Positions 16,157 to 25,010 are shown, counted from the stretch's first letter. The stretch: DNA of 64,000 nucleotides from Sphingobacteriaceae bacterium (GCA_017745075.1 JAGIAD010000004.1:124001-188000), one strand, 5' to 3'. The notes: generated by a model from the sequence alone, not told the origin. A program made the numbers and translations.

Positions 16157-16681
16157 TTATTTTGTAAAATGATGCTTGGTTTCCCTCCATTCCCAGGGTG
16201 CTACTGCACCTGCTTCTTGCCATAATCCTATTTTGTTTTTCCTTGCTATGATTTCCAATTGTGCGTATAACGGATCGCTGGAGTATTTTTTAAAATGCCA
16301 GGCCATGCCGAGTTTAATCATTTCCTGGTTAACCACCTGTTTGTTACGGTTAACAACTACAGCAATTAATCTTTTATAGCGGTCGTATTTTTGGCCCTGC
16401 ACACTAACCATTTGCCCGAAACATAAATCGGACAAGGCTTTTTTAGCGTTACTGCCGTATGGTTGCGATCTGCGTTTCTCAGGGCAATCGATATGTGCTA
16501 AACGGATTTTAATGGACTGCTGCCGGTACAGGACCTCCATGGTATCTCCATCTAAAATCCGGATAACCTTGGCCGTAAAAACAAGATTACTACAGGTTAC
16601 GTCTTTATTCGCTACAGGCGGGACAAAACAAGCCTGAAGCGTGAGTAATAACAGCAGCAGGCTTACTTTTCCCAGCCGCAT
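16157..16681 (-). CDS. Secreted thermonuclease-family (SNase-like) nuclease
   Basis: A 174-residue SNase-fold protein with a lipoprotein-like signal (LLTLQACFVPP). The catalytic pattern is complete: ILDGDTMEV (metal-binding Asp), IRLAHIDCPE (Arg, Asp, Glu) and KYDRYKRLIAVV (Arg). Family members cut DNA and RNA with calcium outside the cytoplasm. It overlaps the small Cys protein gene before it by 19 bases, a common pairing, so the two are likely co-expressed. Use could be nutrient recovery or defence against external DNA; the sequence does not tell. Confidence 0.9.
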   Translation of the reverse strand: MRLGKVSLLLLLLTLQACFVPPVANKDVTCSNLVFTAKVIRILDGDTMEVLYRQQSIKIRLAHIDCPEKRRSQPYGSNAKKALSDLCFGQMVSVQGQKYDRYKRLIAVVVNRNKQVVNQEMIKLGMAWHFKKYSSDPLYAQLEIIARKNKIGLWQEAGAVAPWEWRETKHHFTK

Positions 16682-16872
16682 AGTGTTTTCCCGTCTTTTT
16701 TAGCTTTTTCTATATCAATTGAAATAACCCTATAGGTACAATTACTTAAGCCACGGCATTTTGGACTGTTATGGTATTTTTTTGCCCCAGGACTGTTGCA
16801 GATGTACACGGTTGTAGAGTCTGTACAGGTGGTGTTGGTTAAAAAGAAGAGGGTGATGAGGAGCGATTTCAT
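16663..16872 (-). CDS. Small secreted Cys-rich protein linked to SNase
   Basis: A 69-residue exported protein. After a short signal (MKSLLITLFFLTNTTC) comes the pattern VYICNSPGAKKYHNSPKCRGLSNC and later GKTLCGWE, a Cys/His arrangement that recurs in small Bacteroidota proteins next to nucleases and looks like a zinc-ribbon-like fold. Its end overlaps the start of the thermonuclease by 19 bases. It may help fold, bind or direct the nuclease. I do not know a tested function. Confidence 0.7.
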   Translation of the reverse strand: MKSLLITLFFLTNTTCTDSTTVYICNSPGAKKYHNSPKCRGLSNCTYRVISIDIEKAKKDGKTLCGWEK

Positions 16873-16910
16873 TTATTTTTGATTTTAAGCGTATTGGTTC
16901 TTAAAAAATA

Positions 16911-17894
16911 TTAGAGTAATTCTATTTTTTTTAAATGTAATGACATTTGTTTCTGGATAGTTTTTTCATAATCCGATTCTGTATCATTCATTTTTCCTAT
17001 TAATATTAATAATTCTAAGATCAAAAGGAAGAACAGCCATATTAAATATACTGTTAGTGCGACAGTTGATTGCTTAAGAATATTAAACATTATTCTAAGC
17101 TCATCAAGAAAGCCAACTTTATTATTAACCTCCTTTTCTAATACTGACTTAAGCGTAAGAAGGGTATTTTCTTTATCAATCTTCTGACTATTTATTGATG
17201 TAATTTGGTCATTAATTGGCTTAAGTTGCTCAATTTTTGGATTAGGAATAACTCTAATGTTTTTAGAAACAGAACTTTTAAGTATTGTTTTTGTGATAGA
17301 TTTTCTTGTACTATCTGTTATTGTATTGCTTACAGGTATTTGATTTGTCGTAGTTTCTATAATTTGTTTTGTGGGATTTCGATTAATATCCCTTAATAAG
17401 TCTTTTCTTTCTTGTTCTTTATCAATCAAAGTTTTATTAAGCTGGTCTAGTTGGTTAGTTATTTCTTTTGCTCGACCAGGCATAAGTACATCTACCTGAT
17501 TCTGATTGTCAGCCATTTTATTCTTATCAATATCGTCTTTGAATATAATCTGATCGATAATTAAAGATCCTACAATAGCCATCAATAAGGCAAGGGCAAT
17601 CCGAGTGATTTTTAGATATTGATTTGTTTTGTCAACAAGCAAAATTTGACGTTCGATCTGGATGATTATAAATATCGATATAATTGATCCAATACTACTA
17701 CCTAATGTATCAAGTTTAAGATATCTACTGCAGAAACAATAACCAACAAAAGCCCATACTGTTGAAATGATAAGCATCGCCGCTGTATATTTTTTGACTT
17801 TTCTTATTGAGACCTCACTACAGTTGTTTAAGATGTAGTAATTATAACCGGTTAAAAAGCAACAAAGTTTTAACCACCAAATTTGAAATTTCAT
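16911..17894 (-). CDS. DUF4407-like membrane protein with long coiled coil
   Basis: A 327-residue protein with three membrane helices near residues 37-54, 63-80 and 92-112, a long polar coiled-coil stretch (about 125-270) and a fourth helix at about 277-297. This architecture matches DUF4407, and the clearer member at 62644-63765 in this window has the same plan. The gene is the third of a tight A+T-rich operon and starts four bases after the 192-residue protein. The coil is probably periplasmic. Function unknown. Confidence 0.65.
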   Translation of the reverse strand: MKFQIWWLKLCCFLTGYNYYILNNCSEVSIRKVKKYTAAMLIISTVWAFVGYCFCSRYLKLDTLGSSIGSIISIFIIIQIERQILLVDKTNQYLKITRIALALLMAIVGSLIIDQIIFKDDIDKNKMADNQNQVDVLMPGRAKEITNQLDQLNKTLIDKEQERKDLLRDINRNPTKQIIETTTNQIPVSNTITDSTRKSITKTILKSSVSKNIRVIPNPKIEQLKPINDQITSINSQKIDKENTLLTLKSVLEKEVNNKVGFLDELRIMFNILKQSTVALTVYLIWLFFLLILELLILIGKMNDTESDYEKTIQKQMSLHLKKIELL

Positions 17895-17898
17895 AATT

Positions 17899-18477
17899 TT
17901 AAAATCTTTTTAACATTGCATGGTGAGAAATTGCTGAAAGTCCATTCATAAAGCCACGAGTATAGCTTATTATAATTCCCTGACTATCGCCTACATTGTT
18001 TTTAGTTTCCTCTTCAATATCTAAAACTTTCTGTACATGGCTTTGAGCTATCCCCCTTTTCATCTTAAGCTCATCAACAACATCCACCATGCCACTTCTT
18101 GCACGACTGTCAATATGGAAATCAATTTCTTTTATAAAATCCTCATAGAATGTCTTTACCCGTCTTATAGTCCTCACCAATTCGTTTTTTAGAGCCTCAA
18201 TGTTTTGTTCAAGGTGACTAATGTCAGGATTCATTAGAGAATCATCATACCCTTTTGCTTCATGATTTTTATCTAGAAAATCAAATAACAGTTCTATACT
18301 ATTATCGGGCTTCTTTATAGGTGTATTGTTGCTATTTACTTGGAGTTCCGTATCATTTTCTATAAATACATTTTCTGGAATATCAACTCCTGGATTAAAC
18401 CTATTGACCTCCTGATTTTGCACATTTGTGCTGGCTGGAAGTGCTTCTGCTTTGTTATTTTTAAAAAAATTGAACAT
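17899..18477 (-). CDS. Unknown 192-residue cytoplasmic protein
   Basis: No known family is recognised. It opens MFNFFKNNK, is disordered and Asn-rich for about 70 residues, then has helical segments (HLEQNIEALKNELVRTIRRVKTFYEDFIKEID, residues about 90-125) and an end with SYTRGFMNGLSAISHHAML. No signal peptide or membrane helix. It lies between an HNH protein and a DUF4407-like membrane protein with four-base gaps on both sides, so the three most likely work together. Base use is A+T-rich, as in its two partners. Confidence 0.7.
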   Translation of the reverse strand: MFNFFKNNKAEALPASTNVQNQEVNRFNPGVDIPENVFIENDTELQVNSNNTPIKKPDNSIELLFDFLDKNHEAKGYDDSLMNPDISHLEQNIEALKNELVRTIRRVKTFYEDFIKEIDFHIDSRARSGMVDVVDELKMKRGIAQSHVQKVLDIEEETKNNVGDSQGIIISYTRGFMNGLSAISHHAMLKRF

Positions 18478-18481
18478 ATTA

Positions 18482-18814
18482 TTATAAATAAATTATGGGA
18501 ACTTTGAATTTTGAATGCCCCTTTTGGTGACACGAGCTGCACAGTGTGATAAGGATATCATCTGAATATTGCCAAGGGGCTTTAAACTTTTTTAAACTTT
18601 TTACATAATGATATTGGCGATGATGGACTTGAAGATCATCTTTTAAACTGCAGATTATACATTTATTTAAGTCCCGTGTAAGAATCTTTGCCCTTTTATC
18701 TTTCCACCTTTTATCGAATAATAGGGCTCCATACGACCCATGAAAATCTGGTACTGGTTGTTTTTCTTTTTCAAGGTTTTGGGTTATATTAATATATCTT
18801 CGATATTGTTCCAT
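18482..18814 (-). CDS. HNH-fold nuclease-like protein
   Basis: A 110-residue protein with a compact HNH/zinc site: Cys52 and Cys55 (KCIIC), His64-His65-Arg (QVHHRQ), and Cys92/Cys95/His96 (CSSCHQKGH). The first His of the HH pair would be the general base in an active HNH nuclease, and the four Cys bind structural zinc. No methylase, integrase or terminase lies near, which argues against a restriction or phage packaging role. It is the first gene of the A+T-rich three-gene operon. Confidence 0.8.
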   Translation of the reverse strand: MEQYRRYINITQNLEKEKQPVPDFHGSYGALLFDKRWKDKRAKILTRDLNKCIICSLKDDLQVHHRQYHYVKSLKKFKAPWQYSDDILITLCSSCHQKGHSKFKVPIIYL

Positions 18815-18886
18815 TTTATAGATTATAAATATTTAATAAGCGGATTATATTTCTTAGTATTAGAGTCTTTAAAGACTTAATGATTA

Positions 18887-19999
18887 TTATGCTAATGATA
18901 TAATTGTTGTCTGATAATCTCTAAATGCTCGACTAAATTCTTCAGTAAACTCATAGTTGCTGAACTCATACTCTTCATTTAAACCTGTGTTTGTTCGCAA
19001 ATTTATCTGGCCATATTTAGCAACCGGAATTTGATAATTGCCTTTAAACCTTTTGTCAGGAGTGCCATTTTTGTTTACTTTTGCCCACGTTCTGTCAATC
19101 ACTTTTGAGTCTCTGGGTACAGTGCCCGTTTCTGTGAATCTCACATAACTTTGTTGTAGATTAATTTCATCCAAGCCTATGATGGCAAAATCTTTTTTGT
19201 TTGCGTACATCACAATAAAGCTAGGGTAGAAATACAGGTCTGCACCATTTGCATTTTCAAAGTAAAGCGCTTTAAAATCCGACCTAATCTCCGCAAGCGA
19301 TCTAAAAGAAAACCTCACATCTCTTTTGCTTACAATGGTACTGGCCAACGAACGTGCTGCAACGCGGTCTTGAAAATGTGCACTGGTTAAATCCCAAATT
19401 TTATGCGAAGTGGTTAAATTTTCAAAGGCTTTAACCAATCTATTGTACTTTTCCTTGATTTCTGGATCAAACTCTATATCCAGTTGTACATAACAGTTAT
19501 CTATCAGGTCTTTAGTTTGCTTTATAGCCTCCTTTTGTGCTTCGATATTGAATTTTAGTTCTTTAGACTTTGTTTTGTTTATTAGTCCATAAAGTAATAT
19601 GTAACTTAAAATAAGTTTCGTTTTTGAGGTTGCCAAAGTGGCTTGAATCTTTAGCAGATCACTTTTCAATTCTTTTCTTTGTTGCTGAGCTAAAAGGATG
19701 GTTTCTTTTACTCCTGCCATATTCTGGCTCGTTATGCTATGGATATCCGCACTAAAAATATTACCAAAAAGTTCTATTGGCTCATTTCGATTTTGAATAT
19801 CAGGAACTGGGTTTGAGTCTGAAAGTTTATGTCTGTTATTAATATTTAAAAGTGGGATAGATGTGTTTAAGTAAGTTCTCGACTTTCCAAAAGTCATACT
19901 TGCCCCTTTTATTCCTATAGAAGTACTTATTCCACTTTTACTTAAGTTCAAATGTACGCCGGGGATGATTTTTATCCGTTTGTGAAAGCTCCAAGCCAT
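18887..19999 (-). CDS. DUF4236-domain protein
   Basis: A 370-residue protein. The first 55 residues (MAWSFHKRIKIIPGVHLNL, KSGISTSIGIKGASMTFG) are a DUF4236 domain, a small beta-rich domain found at the front of many unrelated bacterial proteins. Residues about 95-210 are helical, and the C-terminal 150 form a mixed domain (FRSLAEIRSDFKALYFENANG, DFAIIGLDEINLQQSYVRF) that I do not recognise. No membrane helix. It has its own promoter with a CCGTAAG element (20025-20069) and so may be controlled together with three other transcription units nearby. Base use is A+T-rich. Confidence 0.75.
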   Translation of the reverse strand: MAWSFHKRIKIIPGVHLNLSKSGISTSIGIKGASMTFGKSRTYLNTSIPLLNINNRHKLSDSNPVPDIQNRNEPIELFGNIFSADIHSITSQNMAGVKETILLAQQQRKELKSDLLKIQATLATSKTKLILSYILLYGLINKTKSKELKFNIEAQKEAIKQTKDLIDNCYVQLDIEFDPEIKEKYNRLVKAFENLTTSHKIWDLTSAHFQDRVAARSLASTIVSKRDVRFSFRSLAEIRSDFKALYFENANGADLYFYPSFIVMYANKKDFAIIGLDEINLQQSYVRFTETGTVPRDSKVIDRTWAKVNKNGTPDKRFKGNYQIPVAKYGQINLRTNTGLNEEYEFSNYEFTEEFSRAFRDYQTTIISLA

Positions 20000-20024
20000 T
20001 TTTATGTTTTTAATTTTGATATAC

Positions 20025-20069
20025 CAAAACTACCCAACCTGATACGGCTCTCCTTACGGAAAACCGTAA
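20025..20069 (-). promoter_or_regulatory. CCGTAAG-type promoter of the DUF4236 gene
   Basis: On the minus strand the palindrome-like block TTACGGTTTTCCGTAAGG (20052-20069) is followed, 20 bases after CCGTAAG, by TAGTTTTG (20025-20032), which fits the -7 consensus TAnnTTTG. CCGTAAG therefore occupies the place of the usual TTTG -33 box. Three more promoters in the window share this spacing. Confidence 0.6.
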
Positions 20070-20244
20070 AATGAAAAACAATTTTAAAAAGGATATCGAT
20101 TGATTAATAATTAGTTAGGTGCCTGTTTAAGTGGTGAGCATTATCAACTTTATCTGGATAGATTTGGCCTCGCTATGTACTTATGTGGTTCTAGACTGCA
20201 TTGCGCTCCGCTCGAAATGACGGAAACCTAAGGAGATCAAAAAA

Positions 20245-20580
20245 TCACTCCTTAGGCTTCACATAGTCTTCTGATTTTTCTTTCTTCCACCAATTATTAT
20301 CGAGGCGTTTAATGGAAATAAATGCACGGGTAAGCCCTGCTTTCATGGTTGTGGTATCGAGGTGTCTGGGCCATACATGGATAATCGTATCTCTACCGAT
20401 GCACACCCACCAGAATGTTTTTCCGTAACGCCTGGTCGTATAAACTTCGCTGATGGTTCCTTTAATCACTTTGGTATTAAATCCGGGTTCCATTAGCTGA
20501 TAGGTGATTACTTTCTTTTTTTGTGCCTGGGCCATGCCCGTTGTGAATGTTAAAATTAGCAGTGTAATGAGATGTTTCAT
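20245..20580 (-). CDS. Small secreted protein, unknown function
   Basis: A 111-residue protein with a clear signal peptide (MKHLITLLILTFTTGMAQAQ) and a mature part of about 90 residues (VIKGTISEVYTTRRYGKTFWWVCIGRDTI) that looks beta-rich, with several Trp and one Cys. No family is recognised. It stands alone between two intergenic regions and has a promoter of the CCGTAAG type. The -7 box (20585-20592) ends only four bases before the ATG, so the mRNA should be leaderless or nearly so. Envelope location is inferred. Confidence 0.7.
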   Translation of the reverse strand: MKHLITLLILTFTTGMAQAQKKKVITYQLMEPGFNTKVIKGTISEVYTTRRYGKTFWWVCIGRDTIIHVWPRHLDTTTMKAGLTRAFISIKRLDNNWWKKEKSEDYVKPKE

Positions 20581-20584
20581 GCCG

Positions 20585-20630
20585 CTAAGGTATTCAGGCT
20601 AAAAACAGTTTCCTTACGGATAACCTTAGG
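20585..20630 (-). promoter_or_regulatory. CCGTAAG-type promoter of the small secreted protein
   Basis: Minus strand: CCTAAGGTTATCCGTAAGG (20612-20630), then TACCTTAG (20585-20592). The gap between CCGTAAG and the -7 box is 20 bases. The -7 box differs from TAnnTTTG at one fixed position. Confidence 0.5.
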
Positions 20631-20793
20631 GTTATCCCTTCCGCTTCCACAATGACTGGAAGGGGGGGTACTCTTATGAAGGTCCCTGAAACGAGTTCAG
20701 GGTGACGATATTTTTTAAAAATGAGAGACTGCCCCGTTGCTCCCTACACAAGATTGGGCAATCCCTGCATTTTATTGAGTGATGAGCGGATAA

Positions 20794-21858
20794 TTAATAA
20801 TTTTCTAAAGTTTGATGCAATTGAGCCCTGTAATCGTAAAGCTCATCCAGACTAAACAACTGTTTTTTCTCTCCTGCATCCTTTCCGTTATGGAAAGTTT
20901 CGAGGTATTTATTGGCGGTATTAAAATGGAACCTGCAGATCGGTTTGCGGTTATTATCATCCAGTAATACGCCGAAATACGATTGCGTATCGCGATAGGC
21001 AATCCGTGCAGCGGGAATCTTTTCACGCAGAATAGCCTTTACAATCTGGAAGGCTTCCAGTTCTTCTTCGGTGGTTACAATTTTAGATGCATCTGGATCT
21101 ATGATAACAGGAATCACTTTTTCCCCTTCCTTTTTTTCAATTTTCTCGTTGATATTCAAGGCAGATTTTAAGCGGTCGCTGATGGATTCGTTGATGGAAA
21201 TGGCCAGGGCTTTTTTGATATATTCTTTAAAAGCGACCATCCGGTTGGCCGTGAGTGGCTTGTCGAAAAACCGGTTTACCAATAATTTTACGAGCTCGTC
21301 AGACGGGACATCGATTTCTTTTTCAAATTCTTTCCTGATGGCTTTAATGTATTTTAAACCTTCGACCGAATCGAGTATATTTTCCAGGTTATACTCGTTT
21401 TTGGTAAAACTTTCGAGAATTTTAATGGCATTATCTTTCAGGTCTTCAATATCAATGGTGAGGAAAGGTTTCTCATCCATAATATTGGGTTTTTCGAGGT
21501 CGGTATAGAAATTATAAACCGTACCATTGGTTAACACACCAAACCTGGCCTTAGAAACATGGTAATAACGGTGTAATTGCGAGTTATGTGCATCGGCACT
21601 TTCTTTCCAGTGTTTACACTCAAATATAAGAATGGGTTCGTCGTTTTTGCGGATCACATAATCTACTTTTTCGCCCTTTTTAGTGCCGATATCGCAGATG
21701 TGCTCGGGTATTACTTCTGTGGGGTTAAAAATATCGTAACCGAGGATTTGAATAAATGGCATTACAAATGCATTTTTAGTGGCCTCTTCGGTATTGATCT
21801 GGTCTTTTAAACCTACTACCCTTTGGTGAAGCTGCTCTAATTTTAGTTTAAGATCCAT
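20794..21858 (-). CDS. HsdR N-terminal-type PD-(D/E)xK endonuclease-like protein (orphan)
   Basis: The ATG at 21858 (MDLKLKLEQLHQRV) is chosen; it lies 10 bases after the YegP stop, and longer starts run into that gene. The 354-residue product carries the nuclease core of type I restriction HsdR N-termini: Asp66 (KVDYVI) and Glu80-Cys-Lys82 (FECKHW). It has no helicase domain, and no hsdM or hsdS lies near, so it is not a classical restriction subunit. The C-terminal 110 residues (AFQIVKAILREKIP, ICRFHFNTANKYLETFHN) form a further domain typical of this stand-alone family. Likely co-transcribed with the YegP-like gene. Confidence 0.82.
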   Translation of the reverse strand: MDLKLKLEQLHQRVVGLKDQINTEEATKNAFVMPFIQILGYDIFNPTEVIPEHICDIGTKKGEKVDYVIRKNDEPILIFECKHWKESADAHNSQLHRYYHVSKARFGVLTNGTVYNFYTDLEKPNIMDEKPFLTIDIEDLKDNAIKILESFTKNEYNLENILDSVEGLKYIKAIRKEFEKEIDVPSDELVKLLVNRFFDKPLTANRMVAFKEYIKKALAISINESISDRLKSALNINEKIEKKEGEKVIPVIIDPDASKIVTTEEELEAFQIVKAILREKIPAARIAYRDTQSYFGVLLDDNNRKPICRFHFNTANKYLETFHNGKDAGEKKQLFSLDELYDYRAQLHQTLENY

Positions 21859-21868
21859 AGCGTTTGTG

Positions 21869-22201
21869 TTAAATGGTTTCATCAACAACTTCAGCACCAG
21901 GTGCATTTGCTTTAACTGATTCTATCCCCTTATTGCGGGCATCTTCGGTAGTATATAGCTGGCTTGTGCCGATAATCTCTCGGTTTCCTGCCTTCAGGTT
22001 GAAATAATAGGTGCCGTTTTTGGCCACTTTCCTGTCGTACCTGGCATCGGTTGAGGCATTGTTCTTAACTGATTCGATGCCTTTATAACACGATGCCTTT
22101 GCATTGTAACCTTCGCTGGTGAGGATCACCTGTCCGTTTGCAGCTTTAAGGTTAAACTGGTATTCGTTATTGCTTCTTTTAGTAATGATAAATTTTCCCA
22201 T
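21869..22201 (-). CDS. YegP-family protein (two DUF1508 repeats)
   Basis: A 110-residue protein made of two copies of the YegP/DUF1508 unit, about residues 1-52 and 58-110. Each has the FxFNLKAxNGxxIxxSxxYxxxxxxxxGIESVKxNA pattern (EYQFNLKAANGQVIL; TYYFNLKAGNREIIG). Repeats of this kind form a small alpha/beta fold; function is not established. It heads a two-gene operon with the HsdR-N-type protein and carries a CCGTAAG-type promoter. Confidence 0.88.
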   Translation of the reverse strand: MGKFIITKRSNNEYQFNLKAANGQVILTSEGYNAKASCYKGIESVKNNASTDARYDRKVAKNGTYYFNLKAGNREIIGTSQLYTTEDARNKGIESVKANAPGAEVVDETI

Positions 22202-22219
22202 GGTTATTTTTTATTTGCT

Positions 22220-22264
22220 CAAAAATAGGAGGGAAACAAGGGTGAAACTTACGGGAAACCGTAG
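22220..22264 (-). promoter_or_regulatory. CCGTAAG-type promoter of the yegP-like operon
   Basis: Minus strand: CTACGGTTTCCCGTAAG (22248-22264), then 20 bases, then TATTTTTG (22220-22227), an exact TAnnTTTG -7 box. The start codon is 18 bases further on. Confidence 0.6.
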
Positions 22265-22562
22265 CAGGGCTAATTAACTGGTTAATTGTTCGGCTATGTT
22301 CAGGATTGATAAGCGCTTTTTTACCACAGAGATCCACAGAGAAAATCACAAAGGACACAGAGCTGGGGCGTTATTATCCAACTTAGCTTCTAGCATCAGT
22401 TTTCCAACTTTCAGACTTATTGTATTTTTAACCACAGAACACTCGGAGGTTGTTTAAAGATGGTATAAGCTATCGCAAAAGATCCTTTATCTATGCTGAG
22501 CATGACAAGTACGTTAAAGTAATGACCAGACTCAGAACTATGGACTCAAGACTTAAGACTAA
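22265..22562. other. Gene-free stretch with junk-like short repeats
   Basis: About 300 bases with no supported gene or RNA. It holds CCACAGAG/CACAGAG words near 22324-22362 and a run of ACTCAGAAC / GACTCAAGACT words near 22529-22558 that recur in other intergenic regions (48580-48615, 53497-53520). Confidence 0.45.
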
Positions 22563-23228
22563 TCAAATAATCCCGATATCTTTACAATAAGCGATAAGCT
22601 GTTCATTTTTAGAGAAACCGAGCACTTCTTTCATTAAATTAAGTCGTTTTTCGATGCTACTGAGGCCAGATGGTTTAATATTGTTTTCCTGGAGGTAGTA
22701 AGGAATGTTTTTTTGAGGTGTACCTTCCACCAGCTGAGAGATGATGGCAATATCCAAATCTGAAAAATCGTGCGAATTATTTTCTTTCCTGGCCAGTTTT
22801 AAATCAGGCGAAAGGTATTTTTTATGGTTGAGGATGGCAGCTATAGCGAGTTTTAAATACTGGCCATCATGGCGGGCTTTGCGCACATAACCATCAATGT
22901 GCATTTCTTTAAATAGCGAATCAATAACTGCAGTTTTACTTTCCCCGGAAAATACCAATGTTTTTAAATTGGGCTGTACTTCTTTGGCGGCTTTAATAAG
23001 TTCGGCCCCTCCCATAATTTTTTGGCGGTTATGATCTTCCTCAAAATAAAGGTCGGTAATTAACAAATCGTAAGGCTGCCCTGCTTTAACGGCATTTTTG
23101 ATCCAGGTAAGTGCATCATCGCAATAAAAAACATATTCAGGTTTTTCTGTACCTAGTTCGGTCAATGTTTTTTGCAGCGAAATATTCTGTGTTTCATGAT
23201 CTTCGGCAATCAGTATTCTTTTAAACAT
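22563..23228 (-). CDS. NarL-type response regulator
   Basis: A 221-residue regulator. The receiver domain is about residues 1-130, with Asp10 (IAEDHE), phospho-acceptor Asp59 (LLITDLYFEED), a Ser near 95 (VFSGES) and Lys in GYVRKARHDG. The C-terminal 70 residues form a helix-turn-helix region (FSDLDIAIISQLVEGTPQKNIP, SSIEKRLNLMKEVLG) of the LuxR-like kind but rather divergent. It is 11 bases after the kinase gene. It is the closest transcription factor to the four CCGTAAG promoters and so a candidate for binding that element. Confidence 0.85.
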   Translation of the reverse strand: MFKRILIAEDHETQNISLQKTLTELGTEKPEYVFYCDDALTWIKNAVKAGQPYDLLITDLYFEEDHNRQKIMGGAELIKAAKEVQPNLKTLVFSGESKTAVIDSLFKEMHIDGYVRKARHDGQYLKLAIAAILNHKKYLSPDLKLARKENNSHDFSDLDIAIISQLVEGTPQKNIPYYLQENNIKPSGLSSIEKRLNLMKEVLGFSKNEQLIAYCKDIGII

Positions 23229-23239
23229 ATCTAATACAA

Positions 23240-24904
23240 TTAGGAAACCGGAAAAGAGATTTGGATTTTAAGCCCCTTTTCAACTTTGGTATCAAAGGTA
23301 ATGGTACCACCAATTGCATCAATACGGATTCCCGTATTCGTTAAGCCATTTTTAGGTTGTGGCTTGCCTGCAATGCCAATGCCATTATCGGTATAATAAA
23401 TGTTTATTTTTTGCTGTACCTGTTCAAACTTGATTACTACATCGCTTGCTTGACTGTGTTTGCGCATATTTACCATCAGTTCCTGGAGGATATGTTCAAT
23501 TTCATCTTTCGCCTGTTCTGAAACTTTTTCCCATAATGCTGCCGAATTGCCAACAAGTGCTACCCGTGTGTTTTCGGAAGCGAAAGATTTTAAGGTTTCA
23601 GAAATTTTTTCGTTGAAAGGTTGATTTTTCAATTCAGGTTTTTCATAGGAAATATCACGCGATTGCTCGTAAAGCTCCTCTATTTCATTGATGATAGGAT
23701 TATCTTTTAAGGTTTCCTGGTGATCGAGTTTACTCATAATGCGATACAATCCGTTAGCCACAACATCATGTACTTTTTGAGAGGTTTTTAGCTTATTATT
23801 ACGGATGGTGTTTTGGGCTTCGAGTTCTAATCTTTGCTTCCTTTTCTTGTACCAAAGTGTACCGACTATAATAAGTAATGGGATACAGGTAATGAGTATA
23901 AAAATCTGATACCTTTTGCCTTGGTTGTCCTTTTGTAGCACCAGATTATCTGCTTTGCTTTTTTCGGTTTCATAACGGATCAGGGCAAATTGATTTTTGG
24001 CAGCTCTGCGTATAGTTTGAACACTATCGTCAAGGTCTTGATAGGTTTGGAAATATGATTTAATTATTGATGGGGAACTTAGTCTGATTAGTTTTTGTAG
24101 TGCTTCTAAGCGGTCATCGGCTCGTTTTAAAATATTGGCGTTTTTATACCTTAAGTTTGCGTAAAATAGTGCTGAGTCGGGCTTTTTCTTGGTGTAGTAG
24201 TCGGTTAGATGTGCATAACTGGCATTAAGCCCTAATAAATTCTGTTGATTTTTACGCATTTCTAATGCTTTTAATAATTCAGGAACAGCATTATAATCCG
24301 GATGTTGAAGCCATTTCGTTAAAGCCAGGTTAGATAATATCATAGCATACGTTTCTTCGTCAATAGGCTTTTCTAATTGGCTTTGGTAAATGTTAATTGC
24401 CTGCTGATAGGCTTTCCTTTTTCGATATATATTAGCAATGTTATTTTTGAGTACTGCTTCTGGTGTCGCACCCGTAATATAGTTTAGAGCTTCAGTATAA
24501 AAAATAATGGCCCGATTGTAATCTTTTAGGTTTTCTGTGGCTAAACCAAGGTTGTTCAGGTTCGATTTGATATAGATATGCTGATCTTTTTCTCTTTTAT
24601 CGAAATAAGGGAGTGCACTCAATGAAATTTCCTGACCACCATAATAATCTCCATTATCCGTTGAAATGATAGCCATATTTAAAAGGCATTTTCCAACTCC
24701 TAAGCTGTCTTTTTGTTGTACGAAAAGGTCTTTAGCTTTATCAAAATATAAAAAGGCTGAATCGGATTTGTTGGCATCTAAATAATTAAATGCCTGATCA
24801 TACAATGGATTATTGTTAACTTTTTTACCTTTTACTTTAGCGGGGGGCTCAAAACAAGAGAATAAAAATAGGATCGGGATTAAGGCAATATAGAGGCGTT
24901 TCAC
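23240..24904 (-). CDS. NarL/DesK-type sensor histidine kinase with TPR sensor
   Basis: A 554-residue kinase with GTG start and a lipoprotein-like signal (LFLFSC). TPR repeats fill about residues 35-260 (NLGLATENLKDYNRAIIFYTEAL, NNIANIYRKRKAYQQAINIYQ). A membrane helix lies near 325-347. The dimerisation/His segment has KTSQKVHDVVANGLYRIM, and the ATP-binding domain has LQELMVNMRKHSQASD and YYTDNGIGI. It pairs with the regulator after it. Input would come through the TPR part; the ligand is unknown. Confidence 0.86.
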   Translation of the reverse strand: MKRLYIALIPILFLFSCFEPPAKVKGKKVNNNPLYDQAFNYLDANKSDSAFLYFDKAKDLFVQQKDSLGVGKCLLNMAIISTDNGDYYGGQEISLSALPYFDKREKDQHIYIKSNLNNLGLATENLKDYNRAIIFYTEALNYITGATPEAVLKNNIANIYRKRKAYQQAINIYQSQLEKPIDEETYAMILSNLALTKWLQHPDYNAVPELLKALEMRKNQQNLLGLNASYAHLTDYYTKKKPDSALFYANLRYKNANILKRADDRLEALQKLIRLSSPSIIKSYFQTYQDLDDSVQTIRRAAKNQFALIRYETEKSKADNLVLQKDNQGKRYQIFILITCIPLLIIVGTLWYKKRKQRLELEAQNTIRNNKLKTSQKVHDVVANGLYRIMSKLDHQETLKDNPIINEIEELYEQSRDISYEKPELKNQPFNEKISETLKSFASENTRVALVGNSAALWEKVSEQAKDEIEHILQELMVNMRKHSQASDVVIKFEQVQQKINIYYTDNGIGIAGKPQPKNGLTNTGIRIDAIGGTITFDTKVEKGLKIQISFPVS

Positions 24905-25010
24905 TTTTTTTAGATTTTGATCTAAATTAAATATTTTTTAGCTAATGTGGTGCTGAGGCTAAAATACTTTTCAAGCAGAGAAGTCAATTGGAATTGTTTC
25001 GGAATAAATA

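Noticed and set aside
20794..21858. A type I restriction-modification system
   Set aside because: The nuclease resembles the N-terminus of HsdR, but there is no helicase part and no hsdM or hsdS gene in the window.
22324..22362. Short CACAGAG repeats as a possible CRISPR array
   Set aside because: The words are few, short and not separated by spacers of constant length. No cas gene is present.
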